The position numbers and the translations under genes are program-made. The notes beneath the pieces were generated by a model that ran no database searches, was not told the origin of the DNA, and saw only the letters and a list, made by a program, of their open reading frames with translations. From assembly GCA_964019335.1 (NCBI GenBank), contig OZ025666.1, forward strand, positions 560,501 to 624,500: a DNA stretch of 64,000 nt, written 5' to 3'. The stretch is from Diplonema japonicum. Lineage: Eukaryota > Euglenozoa > Diplonemea > Diplonemida > Diplonemidae. Positions 1 through 10,485 of the stretch are shown here, piece by piece. Within the stretch, counting starts at the first letter, position 1. Each line of letters starts with the position of its first letter.

Positions 1-317
1 AATTTTCGGGGGGGGAAAGAAGAAAAAAAAAGCGAGAAAAAAAAAAAAAGAAAACGATGTTTTTCAGTTTTGGTTATTTCGGTTTTTTTTTTTTTTTTTT
101 GTATTTTCTGCGATATCGATTTCCCGAAAGCATGCTACGGTGCTACGGTACGGTGCTACGGTGCTACGGTGGATAAGACGCGGCGCTTGATCGTAAAAAG
201 AAAATGCAGCGCAACGACCGGTTGGTCGCCAAGCTATCATTTCCCTTTTGTTTCTTTTTTTTATATTATTCTTTCTTTTTCTTTGTAATAACCTCTGTTC
301 ACCCCCTACAGGACCGG
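1..317. other. Non-coding upstream region
   Basis: This stretch is rich in A and T homopolymers and I see no gene in it. The last 60 bases are strongly pyrimidine-rich and end in AG at 310-311, just before the first gene's start codon, which looks like a spliced-leader acceptor. An ATG at 204 opens a frame into the next gene, but its first 38 codons translate the pyrimidine tract into runs of Phe, Tyr and Ser, so I treat that part as untranslated. Confidence 0.6.
133..170. repeat. Short 8-bp tandem repeat (TGCTACGG)
   Basis: Four copies of TGCTACGG in two pairs separated by a 5-base partial copy. This is a small local tandem array in non-coding DNA; no function is suggested by the sequence. 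Confidence 0.8.
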
Positions 318-2482
318 ATGGACTCCGGTGGTATGGACACCGCGGAGGACCTGATGAGGCAGGCCGCGCGTTATGGTGATAGCAACGTGCAGAGCATCGT
401 AATGCCGCCGCCCTCACGAGTCTTCACTCCCGAGTACGACAGTGCAACGAAGTACGACCAGCGTGCCTTTGAAGGTTTAGAGCTCTCAGCTGAGGATATG
501 GAGTATCTAGACAAGGGTGTTCTAGAGCACCTCTCCGACATGGTACCAACTCAACGTCAGGCTGCAGTTGACTACGCCGACCCCACCGCACACGCAGGCG
601 ACCTTGCCTCTGCTACTGACGTCTGCCAGAGGGGCAGCAACGCTCCTGCAGCAGAAGAAGTCGAAATCTTGCAATCGAAGGCAGAGTCCGTTGTCGCCAA
701 GCTGGACGAGGCCAACGATCTCAAGAGAAAGAATCCCTACACCGGGTGCTCATTCACAGACCTCATCAGAAGGATCTCCCTGGATCAGAACATCAATGTC
801 TACGAGAAGCAAATTCCACCCGAGAAGCGTGTGCAAGGCACCGTGGCTGAGCAGATCCTCTCTGTTGTGGACTGCGAAAACGAAAGACATATGTTCCGCA
901 TGCGAAACACGCAAGAAGAGCAAAACAAGGTGATTGCAGAAATGAAGAAGCAGCACGCGATGGAGATGGAAAACCTGAAAGCCGAGCTGGTGAGGGAGAA
1001 GTCTCTCACCGAGAGGGAGTGCGAGGATAAGCTGGACAAAAGCAAAGCGTCGCTTAAAGGACAAGCAGAGCAGCTGCAAAAGGAAGGCCTGCAGAGCCAG
1101 TTAGAGTCGGAACGCGCAAAGGACGAGCTCGCTATGGTGAACGAGGACGTGTCGGCACTGAAGAAGCTGCTGTTCTTTTGGAAGAAGAAGAACAACGTAC
1201 TAAAACATCAGTTCGACGCGAACGAAAGGGAGCTGACGCTGGCGAGGGAGAAGTTGAAGGACTACATGCAGATTCACGAGATGGATGCATACAAGGTGCA
1301 CAGATTCTGCGGGCAGCTCAGGGAAAAAGAGATGCAAAGCAGATGGAAGGCTGACGAGCTGCTGAGGAAGAACAGAGAGATCATGCAGGAACTGATACAC
1401 ATCAAGGAGGAGTCGAAGTTCACAGGCGGCTCCATCCAAGGCGACGAGTATGTCCTCACACACCCTGCACAATCTGGCAGCTTGCCATTGAACGACGTAC
1501 CGCTGATGATCTCCGAGAGGCCAGAGGCAGACGACACTGATCTGTACGAGAAGATGAAGAGCGACGTGAACAGGTCGCGCTTCGAGTTGTCAGAGAAGTG
1601 CAAAGTGCTGCTGGGCATCGACCACGCTGACAAGAAGCTGAGCAAGGTAGGGTCGTGTTTCAGCAAAGACCAAGCTGCCATCGCAGCAGAGGTGACTGCG
1701 CTGAACGACGGTATCAAACTGAGGGACGACCAGATCGAAGTGCTCATGTCTGCGTTGAGGTTCAAGGACCAGACGGTCGAAGGTTTGCAAACAGACATCG
1801 AGGAGAAGACGCTTATGCTGAAGGAGGCGCTGGAGAAGGTGTTCGAGCCCTTCCACTGCGAGGACCTTGTCAACGCCAACGACTCGCTGCAGCGACAGCT
1901 GAACGATGCGAAAGAGATCATCTACTCGATGCAAAAACAGATCCAGACAGAAAGGCTGGAGATGGCGGAGGAAAGAAAGGTGAGAGCCGACAGAGAGCTA
2001 TCAGTAGCAAAGGAAAGGAAGGAGAAAGAGATGGCAACAATGGAGAAGCTGAGAGACAAGGACACAGAAATTATTAGACTGCGGGACAGGCTGCACGAAG
2101 GAGTGGGTACAGAAGACTCCGCAACAGAGGTGCGCCTTGTTCGCATGGAGCAAGTGAAGAACGAACTGCAGGAGAAGGTCGCTACCTTAGAAGACGAGAA
2201 GTCGCGTCTCAAGCAGTACGTTGCTAACCTCGGCAGCCGTCTCGAGCAGGCCTTGTCACAGCTCGAGCACAGAAACCAAAAGCTCAGTCAATACGACTCC
2301 CTTGCAGCCAACCTCACCCTTAGCCCAAGACAGGTCGCCGGCCACCACACGGCATCGCACCCAAGGTATGCTCAAAATCTGTAATTGTCACTACCTACAG
2401 GCTTCAGCAGCCCTCAATCTCCCCGCCCCCGCAGCCTGATCTCAGCTTCATCTCTCCGAGCCCTATTAGGCGTCCTCTTTAG
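318..2482 (+). CDS. Long coiled-coil protein, function unknown
   Basis: Exons are 318-2365 and 2401-2482; the 35-nt intron begins GTATGC and ends CTACAG. The product is 709 residues. Apart from an acidic, less ordered first ~130 residues and a Pro/Ser-rich tail, it is almost entirely charged heptad-like sequence (runs of E, K, R, L, Q), consistent with a long parallel coiled coil such as a cytoskeletal, basal-body or flagellar scaffold. No catalytic motif is visible. I chose the ATG at 318 because it lies 6 bases behind a pyrimidine tract ending in AG; the upstream in-frame ATG at 204 would translate that tract. Splicing replaces a short unspliced ending with a Pro-rich C-terminus. Coiled-coil identity is seen directly; the role is inference. 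Confidence 0.8.
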
Positions 2483-2626
2483 ATTAACGGGATGGCGTTG
2501 TATAATTTTAATTTATATTTATTTTCTTCTTTGAAGCTTTCCCCTCCTGTTGTTGTTAGATCTCCTCCTCCCCGGTTTTATTATTTCTAGCTGCTCCCTT
2601 CAGTCAGTTCCAGTCACTTAGGCAAG

Positions 2627-5008
2627 ATGAGGTGTTTGGTTGTCGCCGCGCTGATCGGGATCACATGTGGTGCGACGGTTGAGTTCGACTGCAAAGCGAG
2701 AGAGTTTGCTTATCAGTATGCACAGAAGCTGCAGGGGTGGAGGGGTGCAGACAGCATGAAGGAGGTGTGGGATTCACTGCAGCTAACTACGTTGTGCAAC
2801 CAGACCTACAGCAGCGAAGGCATGGATGCAAAGAAGCCGGCAGTGTACCCCACTCCGACCACGGGCCTTGTGATGTATGTGGACGGGCGTGGCGAGGGCG
2901 GTGCTCACAAAACTCTTCACGATGCTGTGGAGGCAGTGAGACAGGCCCGGAGAGACCCCACAACCCACGCGACTATCGTGCTCCGCAAGGGGACCCACTA
3001 CCTCCCGTCCACACTGGAGCTCACAGGCAGGGACTCCAACCTCACTATCCAGAACGACAACGGTGCAGAATCTGCCATCAGCGGTGGGAAGCCTCTCACC
3101 ACCAACTGGCAACCAACAGGCATGCAGGGCAACATCTACAAGGCAGACCTCTCGGGGCAGGTAACAGAAATTCAAGCTCTACGTGTCGGGGAAAACAGAG
3201 CCTTCCGTGCGTCGTACCCCAATCGCAACCCCGAACTGAGCATCTTCCCCGATGGGTGGGTCCCCAAGAACAAGGCGACGTGGACGCCCCCCCGTGCCCC
3301 CAAGACTCAGCCTGTCTTCGTGCAGATCACAGACCCGCACGTCACAGATAAGACCATGTACACAACCTATCAGGTGGGCATCAATGACACTTGCGAGATT
3401 TTCACGCCGCCTGTGTCGTATTGGTGCTCGCAAACTGTGTCGGGCGGTGGTGCCTTCAGGTTCAGAGTCCCGAGCGGGATGACACCTGAGAAAGGCCTGC
3501 TGAAGAACTACACCAAACCGCCGCAGGAGGCTGTGGTGCACACATGGCGCCCGGGGCATTGGGCAGTTTGGATGTTCGAAGTGGAGACATATGACCTTGC
3601 TACCGGGGAAATGACGTGGACGAAGGGGGGCTTCCAAGGGGCGAGGGGTGACAACGAAGGTGCAGAGTGGTACATCGAGAACGTCTTCGAGGAGCTGGAC
3701 AGCGAGAACGAGTATTTCTTTGACAAGAACACCCACACGCTGTACTTCTATTACAACGGAACGGGTGCCATTCCTTCGGACCTGGTCTTCAGCGCGGTGA
3801 ACCAGCAGACCCTCATCTCGAAGAAGGGGACTGAGGCGGACCCTGTCGTCAATGTGGCCTTCAAGGGCGTCACAATAAGGGATTCCTCGCCGACGTTCTT
3901 GGAGCCGCATGGCGTGCCGAGCGGTGGTGACTGGGCATTGCAGAGGATGGGGGCTGTCTTTTACGAATGGACAAGTAACTGTTCCATCGAAAGCTCTGTT
4001 CTCACGAAGCTTGACGGCAACGCCGTGATGATCTCGGGCCACAACAGAGACCTGCAGATCATTCGAAACGAGTTCGTGTGGATCGGTGAAAGCGTGATGG
4101 CGTCGTGGGGGTACACAGCACCGCTGGGGATCAAGAACGATTCAATGCTGGCGCAGTACAAGATGGGCATCGACGGGTCCAGCCAAGAGGTCCCTTGGGG
4201 AACAGTCGCAACGGAGAATTTCATCCACGAGTTGGGGCATTTTGAGAAACAATCGTCCCCGTGGTTCCAGTCGAAGACCGGAGGGACCGTTTTTGAAAAG
4301 AACATTCTGTTCAACATGCCGAGGGCGGCCATTAACTTCAACGACGGTTACGGCGGTGGGAGCACTGTTGCGGAGAATCTCATCTACAACACGTGCAGAG
4401 AGTCCTCCGACCACGCCAACTTCAATTCATGGGACAGACAGCCGTTCATCAGCAGCACTGTGAATGGAAGCCCCAGCTTCACTCCTCAGTACAGCCACAT
4501 CCACCACAACTTCATGATCGGTAACTACGGTGCTGTCAACACTGTAGACAATGACGATGGTTCGAGTTGGTACCAAATCCACCACAATTTCCTTGTTTAC
4601 GGAGGTCACAAGTCGAATTTCGGTGGGCACAACAAGTTTTCCTTCGAAAATGTCAATGCGATGGCACAGGTCTATCAGGATGGGCTATGTCTTCGTGCCA
4701 TGGCCAGCAACCTGCCTGGCATCACTGATGGGTACTACAACAACAGATGCACTCAGGATGCCGACAACCTGCCTGCTTACATTTTCAAATACTGCGACCC
4801 CGCCGACCTCCCTTCCAGCACCGGTCTCATCACCATGTACAACAATTCTATCTTCAACCCGTCCGGTGCAAACCTTACTTTCATCTGTAACCAAACAGTG
4901 CTGCCTGAATCGCTGCTTAACCAGGCAGGGCACGACCATGGGACCACCTTGTCCACCCTTCCCTCTGATGATGAAATCATAAGCTGGGGGAAGGAGCTTT
5001 TGATGTAG
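2627..5008 (+). CDS. Secreted right-handed parallel beta-helix protein
   Basis: The product is 793 residues with an N-terminal signal peptide (Met-Arg-Cys, a hydrophobic core of about 12 residues, then Cys-Gly-Ala) and many Asn-X-Ser/Thr sites, so it is probably secreted or lysosomal. A region near residues 80-160 resembles the start of pectate-lyase-like folds (GGAHKTLHDAVEAVRQA, then VLRKGTHYL). The C-terminal half has repeated Asn- and His-rich rungs typical of PbH1 beta-helix repeats (IRNEF, ENFIHELGHF, HIHHNFMIGN, IHHNFLVYGG). Proteins of this fold act on or bind polysaccharides. The exact substrate cannot be told. No intron is needed. The next gene is also a beta-helix protein, and the third is glycosidase-like, so this end of the window holds three carbohydrate-type proteins in a row. 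Confidence 0.8.
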   Translation: MRCLVVAALIGITCGATVEFDCKAREFAYQYAQKLQGWRGADSMKEVWDSLQLTTLCNQTYSSEGMDAKKPAVYPTPTTGLVMYVDGRGEGGAHKTLHDAVEAVRQARRDPTTHATIVLRKGTHYLPSTLELTGRDSNLTIQNDNGAESAISGGKPLTTNWQPTGMQGNIYKADLSGQVTEIQALRVGENRAFRASYPNRNPELSIFPDGWVPKNKATWTPPRAPKTQPVFVQITDPHVTDKTMYTTYQVGINDTCEIFTPPVSYWCSQTVSGGGAFRFRVPSGMTPEKGLLKNYTKPPQEAVVHTWRPGHWAVWMFEVETYDLATGEMTWTKGGFQGARGDNEGAEWYIENVFEELDSENEYFFDKNTHTLYFYYNGTGAIPSDLVFSAVNQQTLISKKGTEADPVVNVAFKGVTIRDSSPTFLEPHGVPSGGDWALQRMGAVFYEWTSNCSIESSVLTKLDGNAVMISGHNRDLQIIRNEFVWIGESVMASWGYTAPLGIKNDSMLAQYKMGIDGSSQEVPWGTVATENFIHELGHFEKQSSPWFQSKTGGTVFEKNILFNMPRAAINFNDGYGGGSTVAENLIYNTCRESSDHANFNSWDRQPFISSTVNGSPSFTPQYSHIHHNFMIGNYGAVNTVDNDDGSSWYQIHHNFLVYGGHKSNFGGHNKFSFENVNAMAQVYQDGLCLRAMASNLPGITDGYYNNRCTQDADNLPAYIFKYCDPADLPSSTGLITMYNNSIFNPSGANLTFICNQTVLPESLLNQAGHDHGTTLSTLPSDDEIISWGKELLM

Positions 5009-5483
5009 AATACGATTAATTGTCGCTTTTATTTATTTTTTTTAAAGATTTTTTTTTGGGTTTGTATCCTTTCCCGAGGCGTAGTTCAGGCTGAACAACA
5101 GGACCTGGGAGAAATGTAACGGTTTTTCTTTTTGTTTTTGTGCGTTTTTTTAGTGTGTTCATACGGTAGAGAGAAAACGGGGAAAGGGAAAAAACAAAAC
5201 AAAAAAGAGAGAATGGGGTGTCCATTTTTTTTGAAGGTTTTTTTCTTTTTCTTTTCAAAGACCTCCTTTAATCCAACAGTTTTATTTAGCCAACGTCCCC
5301 CCCCCCCACTTTTTTGTAAACGGTACATTTAGAAATACACAAGCCCCCCTTCCCATTCGGGTAGAGGGGTAGTTGTTCTAACACGTCTCTCCCCCCCCCG
5401 CCGTCATGGCGAGTATGGACTATATTATTTAAGTTTTGTTTCTACAATATATCACTGTTCGGGAAAAGAGGGGGGGGGGGGAA
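5009..5483. other. Intergenic, homopolymer-rich
   Basis: T-, A-, C- and G-runs dominate. No gene is seen. It should contain the polyadenylation region of the upstream gene and the spliced-leader acceptor of the downstream one. Confidence 0.6.
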
Positions 5484-6332
5484 ATGGCAAGCGAAGGCGC
5501 GGTAATCTCAGATGGAAAGCAGTTCGTGGTGATGGCGAACGGCTCGGCAGACTTCCAGACCATCACAGACGCCCTGAGAGAGTGCACCGACGGGGATGTC
5601 ATCGTCGTAAAGATCGGAAGGTACGACGAAAAAGTAGTATTGGACAAGAACGTGACAATACAAGGCGACCCCACCTGCGAGATAACAGACATCATAGTAA
5701 CCGGTGGCTTCGTGTGCAAAAGAGGGATCTTAGTCAAGGGCATCGCAATCGCGGCACAAGTCGATATCCGCTCTGGTGAGGTTACGATCGAGGGGTGCGA
5801 CATCTCAGAAGGATTCGACGGCATCAGAGTGTCAAAAGACAGCAACCCAACCATCATAAGGAACTCCATCCACCACTCCCGCCAAGGAGGTGACTGTATA
5901 TACATAGCAGAAGGCGGAATGGCAACCATTGAAGACAATGAAATCCACAGTGCGAGGGTGCATGGTATTCACGTCAACGGTGGTACTGCGGACATTAAGA
6001 AGAACCGGATTCACGATTGCCATTTTGGAATCTTTTTCAGGAGGAGGGGTAAGGGTATGGTGGAGGGGAACACCATCCAGGACTGCGCCACGTTCGGGAT
6101 CTACGTTGTGCAGGGGTCGGACCCTGTGATCGAGCGTAACAATGTGCAAACTTGCCTGATCCACGCAATTATGATCAGCCAGGACGGAATGGGGTCCATC
6201 AGGGACAACATGATCAATGGATCCCTCGCGGTGAAGAAAGGCTCCGTGCCGCAGATTGACAACAACAACCAGATCCTAGGCAAGTACGACAATGAGAATG
6301 CCTCCCCTGACACCACGCTGCTTGCGTGTTGA
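5484..6332 (+). CDS. Intracellular parallel beta-helix (PbH1) repeat protein
   Basis: The product is 282 residues, has no signal peptide, and consists of about ten short beta-helix rungs from residue ~30 to ~260 (for example VTIEGCDISEGFDGIRVS, ATIEDNEIHSARVHGIHV, GMVEGNTIQDCATFGIYV). This layout matches the FBXO11/NosD-type beta-helix family; in FBXO11 such a helix recognises substrates, but no F-box is present here. The frame is open upstream without an ATG, so the first ATG at 5484, directly after a purine-rich leader, is the likely start. Function is not determined by the sequence. Confidence 0.8.
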   Translation: MASEGAVISDGKQFVVMANGSADFQTITDALRECTDGDVIVVKIGRYDEKVVLDKNVTIQGDPTCEITDIIVTGGFVCKRGILVKGIAIAAQVDIRSGEVTIEGCDISEGFDGIRVSKDSNPTIIRNSIHHSRQGGDCIYIAEGGMATIEDNEIHSARVHGIHVNGGTADIKKNRIHDCHFGIFFRRRGKGMVEGNTIQDCATFGIYVVQGSDPVIERNNVQTCLIHAIMISQDGMGSIRDNMINGSLAVKKGSVPQIDNNNQILGKYDNENASPDTTLLAC

Positions 6333-6659
6333 GAGTGATTTTTTTTTTGTAAAAAGAATACTTTTTTTTTTTAATAGTACTGTTTCTGTCTGGTTTTTTT
6401 TAATAGATATTTCAAATGGGGGAGGACCCACCCGGAAGGGGAAACGTGAAAAGGAAGGGGGAAAGAAAAGCCGGTGTTCCCCCCCCCCTTTTTTTTTCCC
6501 GGGAAATTTTTCCTTCCGGAGTTTTTCCCCCATTTTTGTTTTTGTTTTTATTCGTGTTTAAACAATTCAGAATTAAAAAAAGAAAAAAAATAACAGTTGT
6601 GGGGAGAACACAGAAAGCAAACAAACAAACAAAAAACAAACAAAAAAAAAAACATAAGA
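6333..6659. other. Intergenic, homopolymer-rich
   Basis: T-tracts, C-tracts and an A-rich (CAAA)n-like leader directly before the next ATG. No gene seen. Confidence 0.6.
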
Positions 6660-8096
6660 ATGCTGACCGCAATTTACAGCTGCGCAGTACTGGGCCTCAT
6701 CGGTGACTACTGGATGAACGGGACTGTGCAGTGCAGCACAAACTGCACAGTGAATGTTACAGTTGAGATAAGCCCTGAGGGAGAAGGCGGCTGGATACTC
6801 CATGGTGGTGAGATGCTACTTGTACGCAACGAGACGGTCCTAACCAACCGCAGCTTCGACGGGCTGCAGGAAGGTGCCAACGAGGTGGCGTACCTAAAGC
6901 GTGGCTCGTTCGGGTTCCTGTGGGTCGGGGAGGGGTTTGTGGGTTTTTACGTCCACCTCTTAGGCGAGATCGACTGCCGTGACGGCGAGGTGGGCCCTCC
7001 ATCTCCCACCGACACCACAGCAACCATCACGGCCGATGAGGGTGCTGTCACCCGTCAGCACATCACCCGTGTGGAGTACGAAGACCGCCCGTTACCTTCA
7101 CAACCAATCCTATCACGCAACCCCGACCCAAAGTCATGGTACTCACGCCAAGCCATTCCAGGTGCTGTCCTGTACCACAGCTCGCATTACTACATATTCT
7201 TCTGCGGTGCTGACATGTCGCAGCCGCACGTTGAGTCCGGAGGCCAGATACGAACAGGCCTCGCTAGGTCCAAGAACCTCCACAACTGGGAAACGCTTCC
7301 TGATGCTGTTCTGACAGGGACTGCAGGAAGCTGGGACCAAGACCAGGTCTGTGTCAATGGGGCTGTTATACAGAACGGCACAGTGCTCCTGACCTATACA
7401 GGGTACAATACCTCTGCCAACGTGCTGCACTACGGAGCGGCAACGGTGCCCCTCGACAGGATATGGCACGCGCGTGACTACAACAAGGTAGCGCACCCCA
7501 TACTGTCAAGGGGGAACGACTCCTGGGACAGCGAGGACATAAACGAACACGAGCTGTTTGTGTACGAAAACGGAACGCTCGCCCTATTCTACACAGGCTG
7601 CTGCGACGCACGATGCAGGGACGGCTTCTGCGACCAAGGCGGGCTTGCAACCTCCGACGACATCACGAAACCCTTCACAAAATACGCTGGGAACCCTGTA
7701 TTCAAACAAGGCCCGGTCAGCGACCAATGGGACAGCAAGCACAGGCGCCCACGAGGGTTGAACAAGGTGGACGGGTGGTACTACCTTCAGTACGAAGGGG
7801 CTGGCTTCAACGACATGAACCCCAACTGCACAAGAGACAGCGTGGGACTTGCTCGGTCAAAGGACCTGCACAACTGGGAGTTCCACCCATTGCAGCAGTC
7901 CATTCCATGGGGGACAGGTACATCCTTCGACAGCATGTGGACTGGGTGGCCGCGTACCATCATAAACAACGGCACTGCTCATGTTTTCTATGCTGCTGGA
8001 GGGACAGATTTCCTCAATGTTTCTAGAAGGTGGGCATCTACAGGTGTCCGGTCGTGGAACTTTTCTAAGTATCTATCATGGACAACTATGCCTTGA
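6660..8096 (+). CDS. Secreted five-bladed beta-propeller glycosidase-like protein (GH32/43/130-like)
   Basis: The product is 478 residues starting with a hydrophobic segment (MLTAIYSCAVLGLIG) that may be a signal peptide. From residue ~135 it has repeated propeller blades with the classic pattern of GH32/GH43/GH130-type enzymes: PGAVLYHSSHYYIFFCGAD, then TGLARSKNLHNWE, and again VGLARSKDLHNWE near residue 400, plus DSWDSEDINEHELFVYENG. Acidic residues occur in each blade (for example in SWDQDQ and WDSED), but I cannot assign the catalytic ones. Many Asn glycosylation sites and Cys pairs support an extracellular or vacuolar location. It may hydrolyse or phosphorolyse glycans. The start is the first ATG in frame; an open frame upstream has none. 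Confidence 0.75.
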   Translation: MLTAIYSCAVLGLIGDYWMNGTVQCSTNCTVNVTVEISPEGEGGWILHGGEMLLVRNETVLTNRSFDGLQEGANEVAYLKRGSFGFLWVGEGFVGFYVHLLGEIDCRDGEVGPPSPTDTTATITADEGAVTRQHITRVEYEDRPLPSQPILSRNPDPKSWYSRQAIPGAVLYHSSHYYIFFCGADMSQPHVESGGQIRTGLARSKNLHNWETLPDAVLTGTAGSWDQDQVCVNGAVIQNGTVLLTYTGYNTSANVLHYGAATVPLDRIWHARDYNKVAHPILSRGNDSWDSEDINEHELFVYENGTLALFYTGCCDARCRDGFCDQGGLATSDDITKPFTKYAGNPVFKQGPVSDQWDSKHRRPRGLNKVDGWYYLQYEGAGFNDMNPNCTRDSVGLARSKDLHNWEFHPLQQSIPWGTGTSFDSMWTGWPRTIINNGTAHVFYAAGGTDFLNVSRRWASTGVRSWNFSKYLSWTTMP

Positions 8097-8399
8097 AGAG
8101 TTTCTGAATTTATCGATATCGTGGTTTTTTTTTTTTTTTTTAGCACCGATCCAGGGTATGGCCCTTCGTGTTCAAGGAATGAGGTCGCTTTAGTTTGTTT
8201 TTTGTTTAACCAGTCTACTTTTTTTTTTACTTAGCAGTTTGCCGGGGGTTCTTCCATCGAACAGAAACTCATATTTATGTTATTTTATTTTATTTTATTT
8301 TATTTTTCTTCCACGGGTGGAGTATTTAATTGCAATGAAAGGGGATGTTAGATATTAGCTCCTTTGTCCCCTTTCTCTTTTCATTTCTTTTTTTTTTTT
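8097..8399. other. Intergenic between glycosidase-like gene and transposon
   Basis: Contains T-runs and a (TTTTA)n-like patch at about 8280-8305. No gene seen. Confidence 0.55.
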
Positions 8400-8612
8400 A
8401 AATATAAAAATTTGGGTCGATTTCAAAACCCCCCCCCCCCCAAAATGAGGCCAATTGACACTTTCGTTGCATCTTTGGGCATGCCGCCCCCTTTAAAAAA
8501 AATTCTCCATATTTCCCGGCCCATATTAGGAAAGAACTCAGGTCAGAAATCGCTCAAGGGTGCTATTTTGACCTATGAAAAATTCAGTCTTAGGGTAAAA
8601 ATCGGGTTTTAG
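8400..8612 (+). repeat. Left inverted arm of the transposon
   Basis: Pairs with 9795-10004. Shared islands include the AAAATGAGGCCAATTGACAC core, an AAAAAAATTCT...TTTCCCGGCCCA block with TTAGGAAAGAA, and AAAATTCAGTC with AAAAAT.GGGTTT. On the + strand of this arm a short frame reads KMRPIDTF, KKIL, SRP and KFS, matching the same frame on the minus strand of the other arm. Confidence 0.8.
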
Positions 8613-8777
8613 TGGTTTTGGTAAAGTCAGAGAGTATGCTTTCAATAGCAAGAAATAGCGGAACTCACTGCTAGAAGGTGGCTGAAATGATGTTGGAAGT
8701 GGAAACCTTCATTTCCTAGTCTTCTGCGGCTGAGATGTGCAGCTGCTGAGTGGGCGACCTCGTTTCTTTTTCATACT

Positions 8778-9960
8778 ATTAGGCCTTCTACCGCATTTTG
8801 GGGGGTTTTAAGAGGCTCATTCGTAGGTGTACTTGGTGCTTTGGGCTTGTCATGGGGTGGCGAGTATTTTTGTAATTTGGTTACTATTCTTTCTCGTTTT
8901 TCAAGTCCGGGAAGGCTATCAGGAACGTCCTCATACTCATCACAAGATTCATAGACTGGGGGCCTTTTCTCTGCCCTGTCTGCATCGAGTTCTTTGATGA
9001 TGTACTTTAGTTCTTTCTAGCTCGTGGACGCACACGTAGCAAGTACACCCTCCGGTGTGCTCCTGAGCTCCAATGCACCTGTAAAATCCGGAAACTCAAG
9101 AATTTTCTTTCGGGCCAAAGACATCAGTAACTACATGCACGGCGCACCGTATCGTATTGGTGATGTTAGCTATTTGTTCCACAGTTTTAATTGTTGTGGA
9201 ACGAGGCACCCAAAACCAAACACGAGAGCACACCAAAGTGGCTGTCCCTGTTGTTTTTGCCGTGTTTCTCCCCCAGAAACCACAGGGAAAACGTCCGATC
9301 GGGATATACAAAACGAAGACCAAAAAGAACAAAGTAGCAAAATTCCTTTGCACGAAAGTGACGCCCACCGTCAGTCCAGAGTATCCACTCCATTTTTTTC
9401 TTTATTTTTTTCTGTGCCCATGCTACTGTGGAACAAGACTTTTCCAACAGTAAGGCCAGCTGCCCTTATTTCATCATGTGTGATGTGGTCAAGCCTCATG
9501 CCTCTGACCAATTGGCGCCGTGTGGTGTCTTGTTGGCTACTAAACCAACCAGAAAATGATAGCAGAAGTGCCGCTAGAAGTTCCCCTTTACACACTACGC
9601 CACAAACTAGTGCAGCACAGTCGTTGCCACTGAGCTTCTCAAAAACCTCTGTGGCGAGTGTCCTGATCGCCGTGGTGTTCCCATTTACCCTTTCTCGGTC
9701 CGAATACCATTTTTTTTACCCCTAGCTTCTCAACAGCAAGTTTAAAAGCATCCATTTTTGTCACTCCCTCTTTTACTGAATTTGTGCAAAGTTTTAAAAA
9801 CCCATTTTTGCCCCTAGGACTGAATTTTCTGGGTACTAGTAACACTCACTTTCCCATTTTCTGGGGTGTTTTCTTTCCTAACCTGGGCCGGGAAAGTTGT
9901 AGAATTTTTTTTCTTTGGGAAAAAGTACTCAGAGAAATATTGAAAGTGTCAATTGGCCTC
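8778..9960 (-). pseudogene. Broken transposase, DDE-type
   Basis: Reading the minus strand from right to left, segments in different frames join into one transposase-like protein. They contain KLAVEKLGVKK and GKWEHHGDQDTRHRGF (about 9640-9770), then TTRRQLVRGMRLDHITHDE (9490-9545), then DGGRHFRAKEF (about 9360), then FLGEKHGKNNRDSHFG (about 9240), and a C-terminal part with FPDFTGALELRSTPEGVLATC (about 9030-9110) that has one in-frame stop and ends near 8780. The spaced Asp (DGGRHFR) and Glu (EKHGK) motifs resemble the second and third acidic residues of DDE transposases; I do not assign a superfamily. At least two frameshifts and one stop show it is non-functional. Confidence 0.65.
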
Positions 9961-10004
9961 ATTTTGGGGGGGGGGTTTTTGAAACGATGCCATATTTTAA
10001 ATTT
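9795..10004 (-). repeat. Right inverted arm of the transposon
   Basis: Reverse complement matches 8400-8612. The minus-strand frame through it reads MRPIDTF, KKIL, SRP and then, after a shift, KFSPRGKNGF, leading into the transposase remnant. The arm may therefore include the 5' coding end of the transposase. Confidence 0.8.
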
Positions 10005-10485
10005 TTTGTTCAGAAAGCAAAAAGAAAAACAAAAAACCAACACAGGAAGGGGAGAGTGGGGCGAAAAGGGGGAAGGGAACAAAAAAGAAGTTTAAGAGAA
10101 AAAGAAAGAAAAGGTGAACGAAAAAGAAAGAAGAAAATAACACACATATAAGAGAAGAAAGAAAAAGAAATACAAAAAAAAGAAAAAAAAAGGGGGGGAG
10201 GAAAAATAAAAAGGAGGTTCCAAGTCTTATTCTTTCTTTTCTTTCTTCCACCCCCCTTTTTTTTTCCAATCTATTTCATCCACTTTCTTTTTGACTTCCC
10301 ACACCCAAACCTTCACAAGACCGTTTTGTGATGCCGTTCTGAGTTTTGATCCAATAATTAAAAAAAAAGAAAAGAAAAAAAAAGAAAACCCGTGTAAAAA
10401 AAGAAAAAGAAAAAAAAGAAAAGAAAACACCCCCCACAACGCAAAAAAAAAAAGAAAACTATAAACCTTTTAAACCCTTTACCCG
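10005..10485. other. Purine-rich intergenic region
   Basis: About 200 bases of almost pure A/G on the + strand (10010-10220), followed by a pyrimidine stretch and A-rich leader. No gene seen. The pyrimidine-rich part at 10225-10310 could include the trans-splicing signal of the next gene. Confidence 0.5.

Larger units (their letters stand above)
8400..10004. mobile_element. Decayed DNA transposon with long inverted arms
   Basis: The two ends are imperfect inverted repeats of about 210 bp (8400-8612 and 9795-10004). The best-conserved core is a C-run followed by AAAATGAGGCCAATTGACAC on the left and its reverse complement on the right. Between the arms the minus strand carries transposase-like peptide fragments broken by frameshifts and one stop. 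I could not identify target-site duplications because the flanks are homopolymer runs. It occupies the gap between two host genes and interrupts neither. Confidence 0.75.

Noticed and set aside
204..317. Upstream in-frame ATG extending the first coiled-coil gene
   Set aside because: The extension translates a pyrimidine tract into Phe/Tyr/Ser runs, exactly where a spliced-leader acceptor is expected.
9024..9725. 233-codon + strand open frame within the transposon
   Set aside because: The meaningful transposase motifs are on the minus strand; this frame is their antisense.
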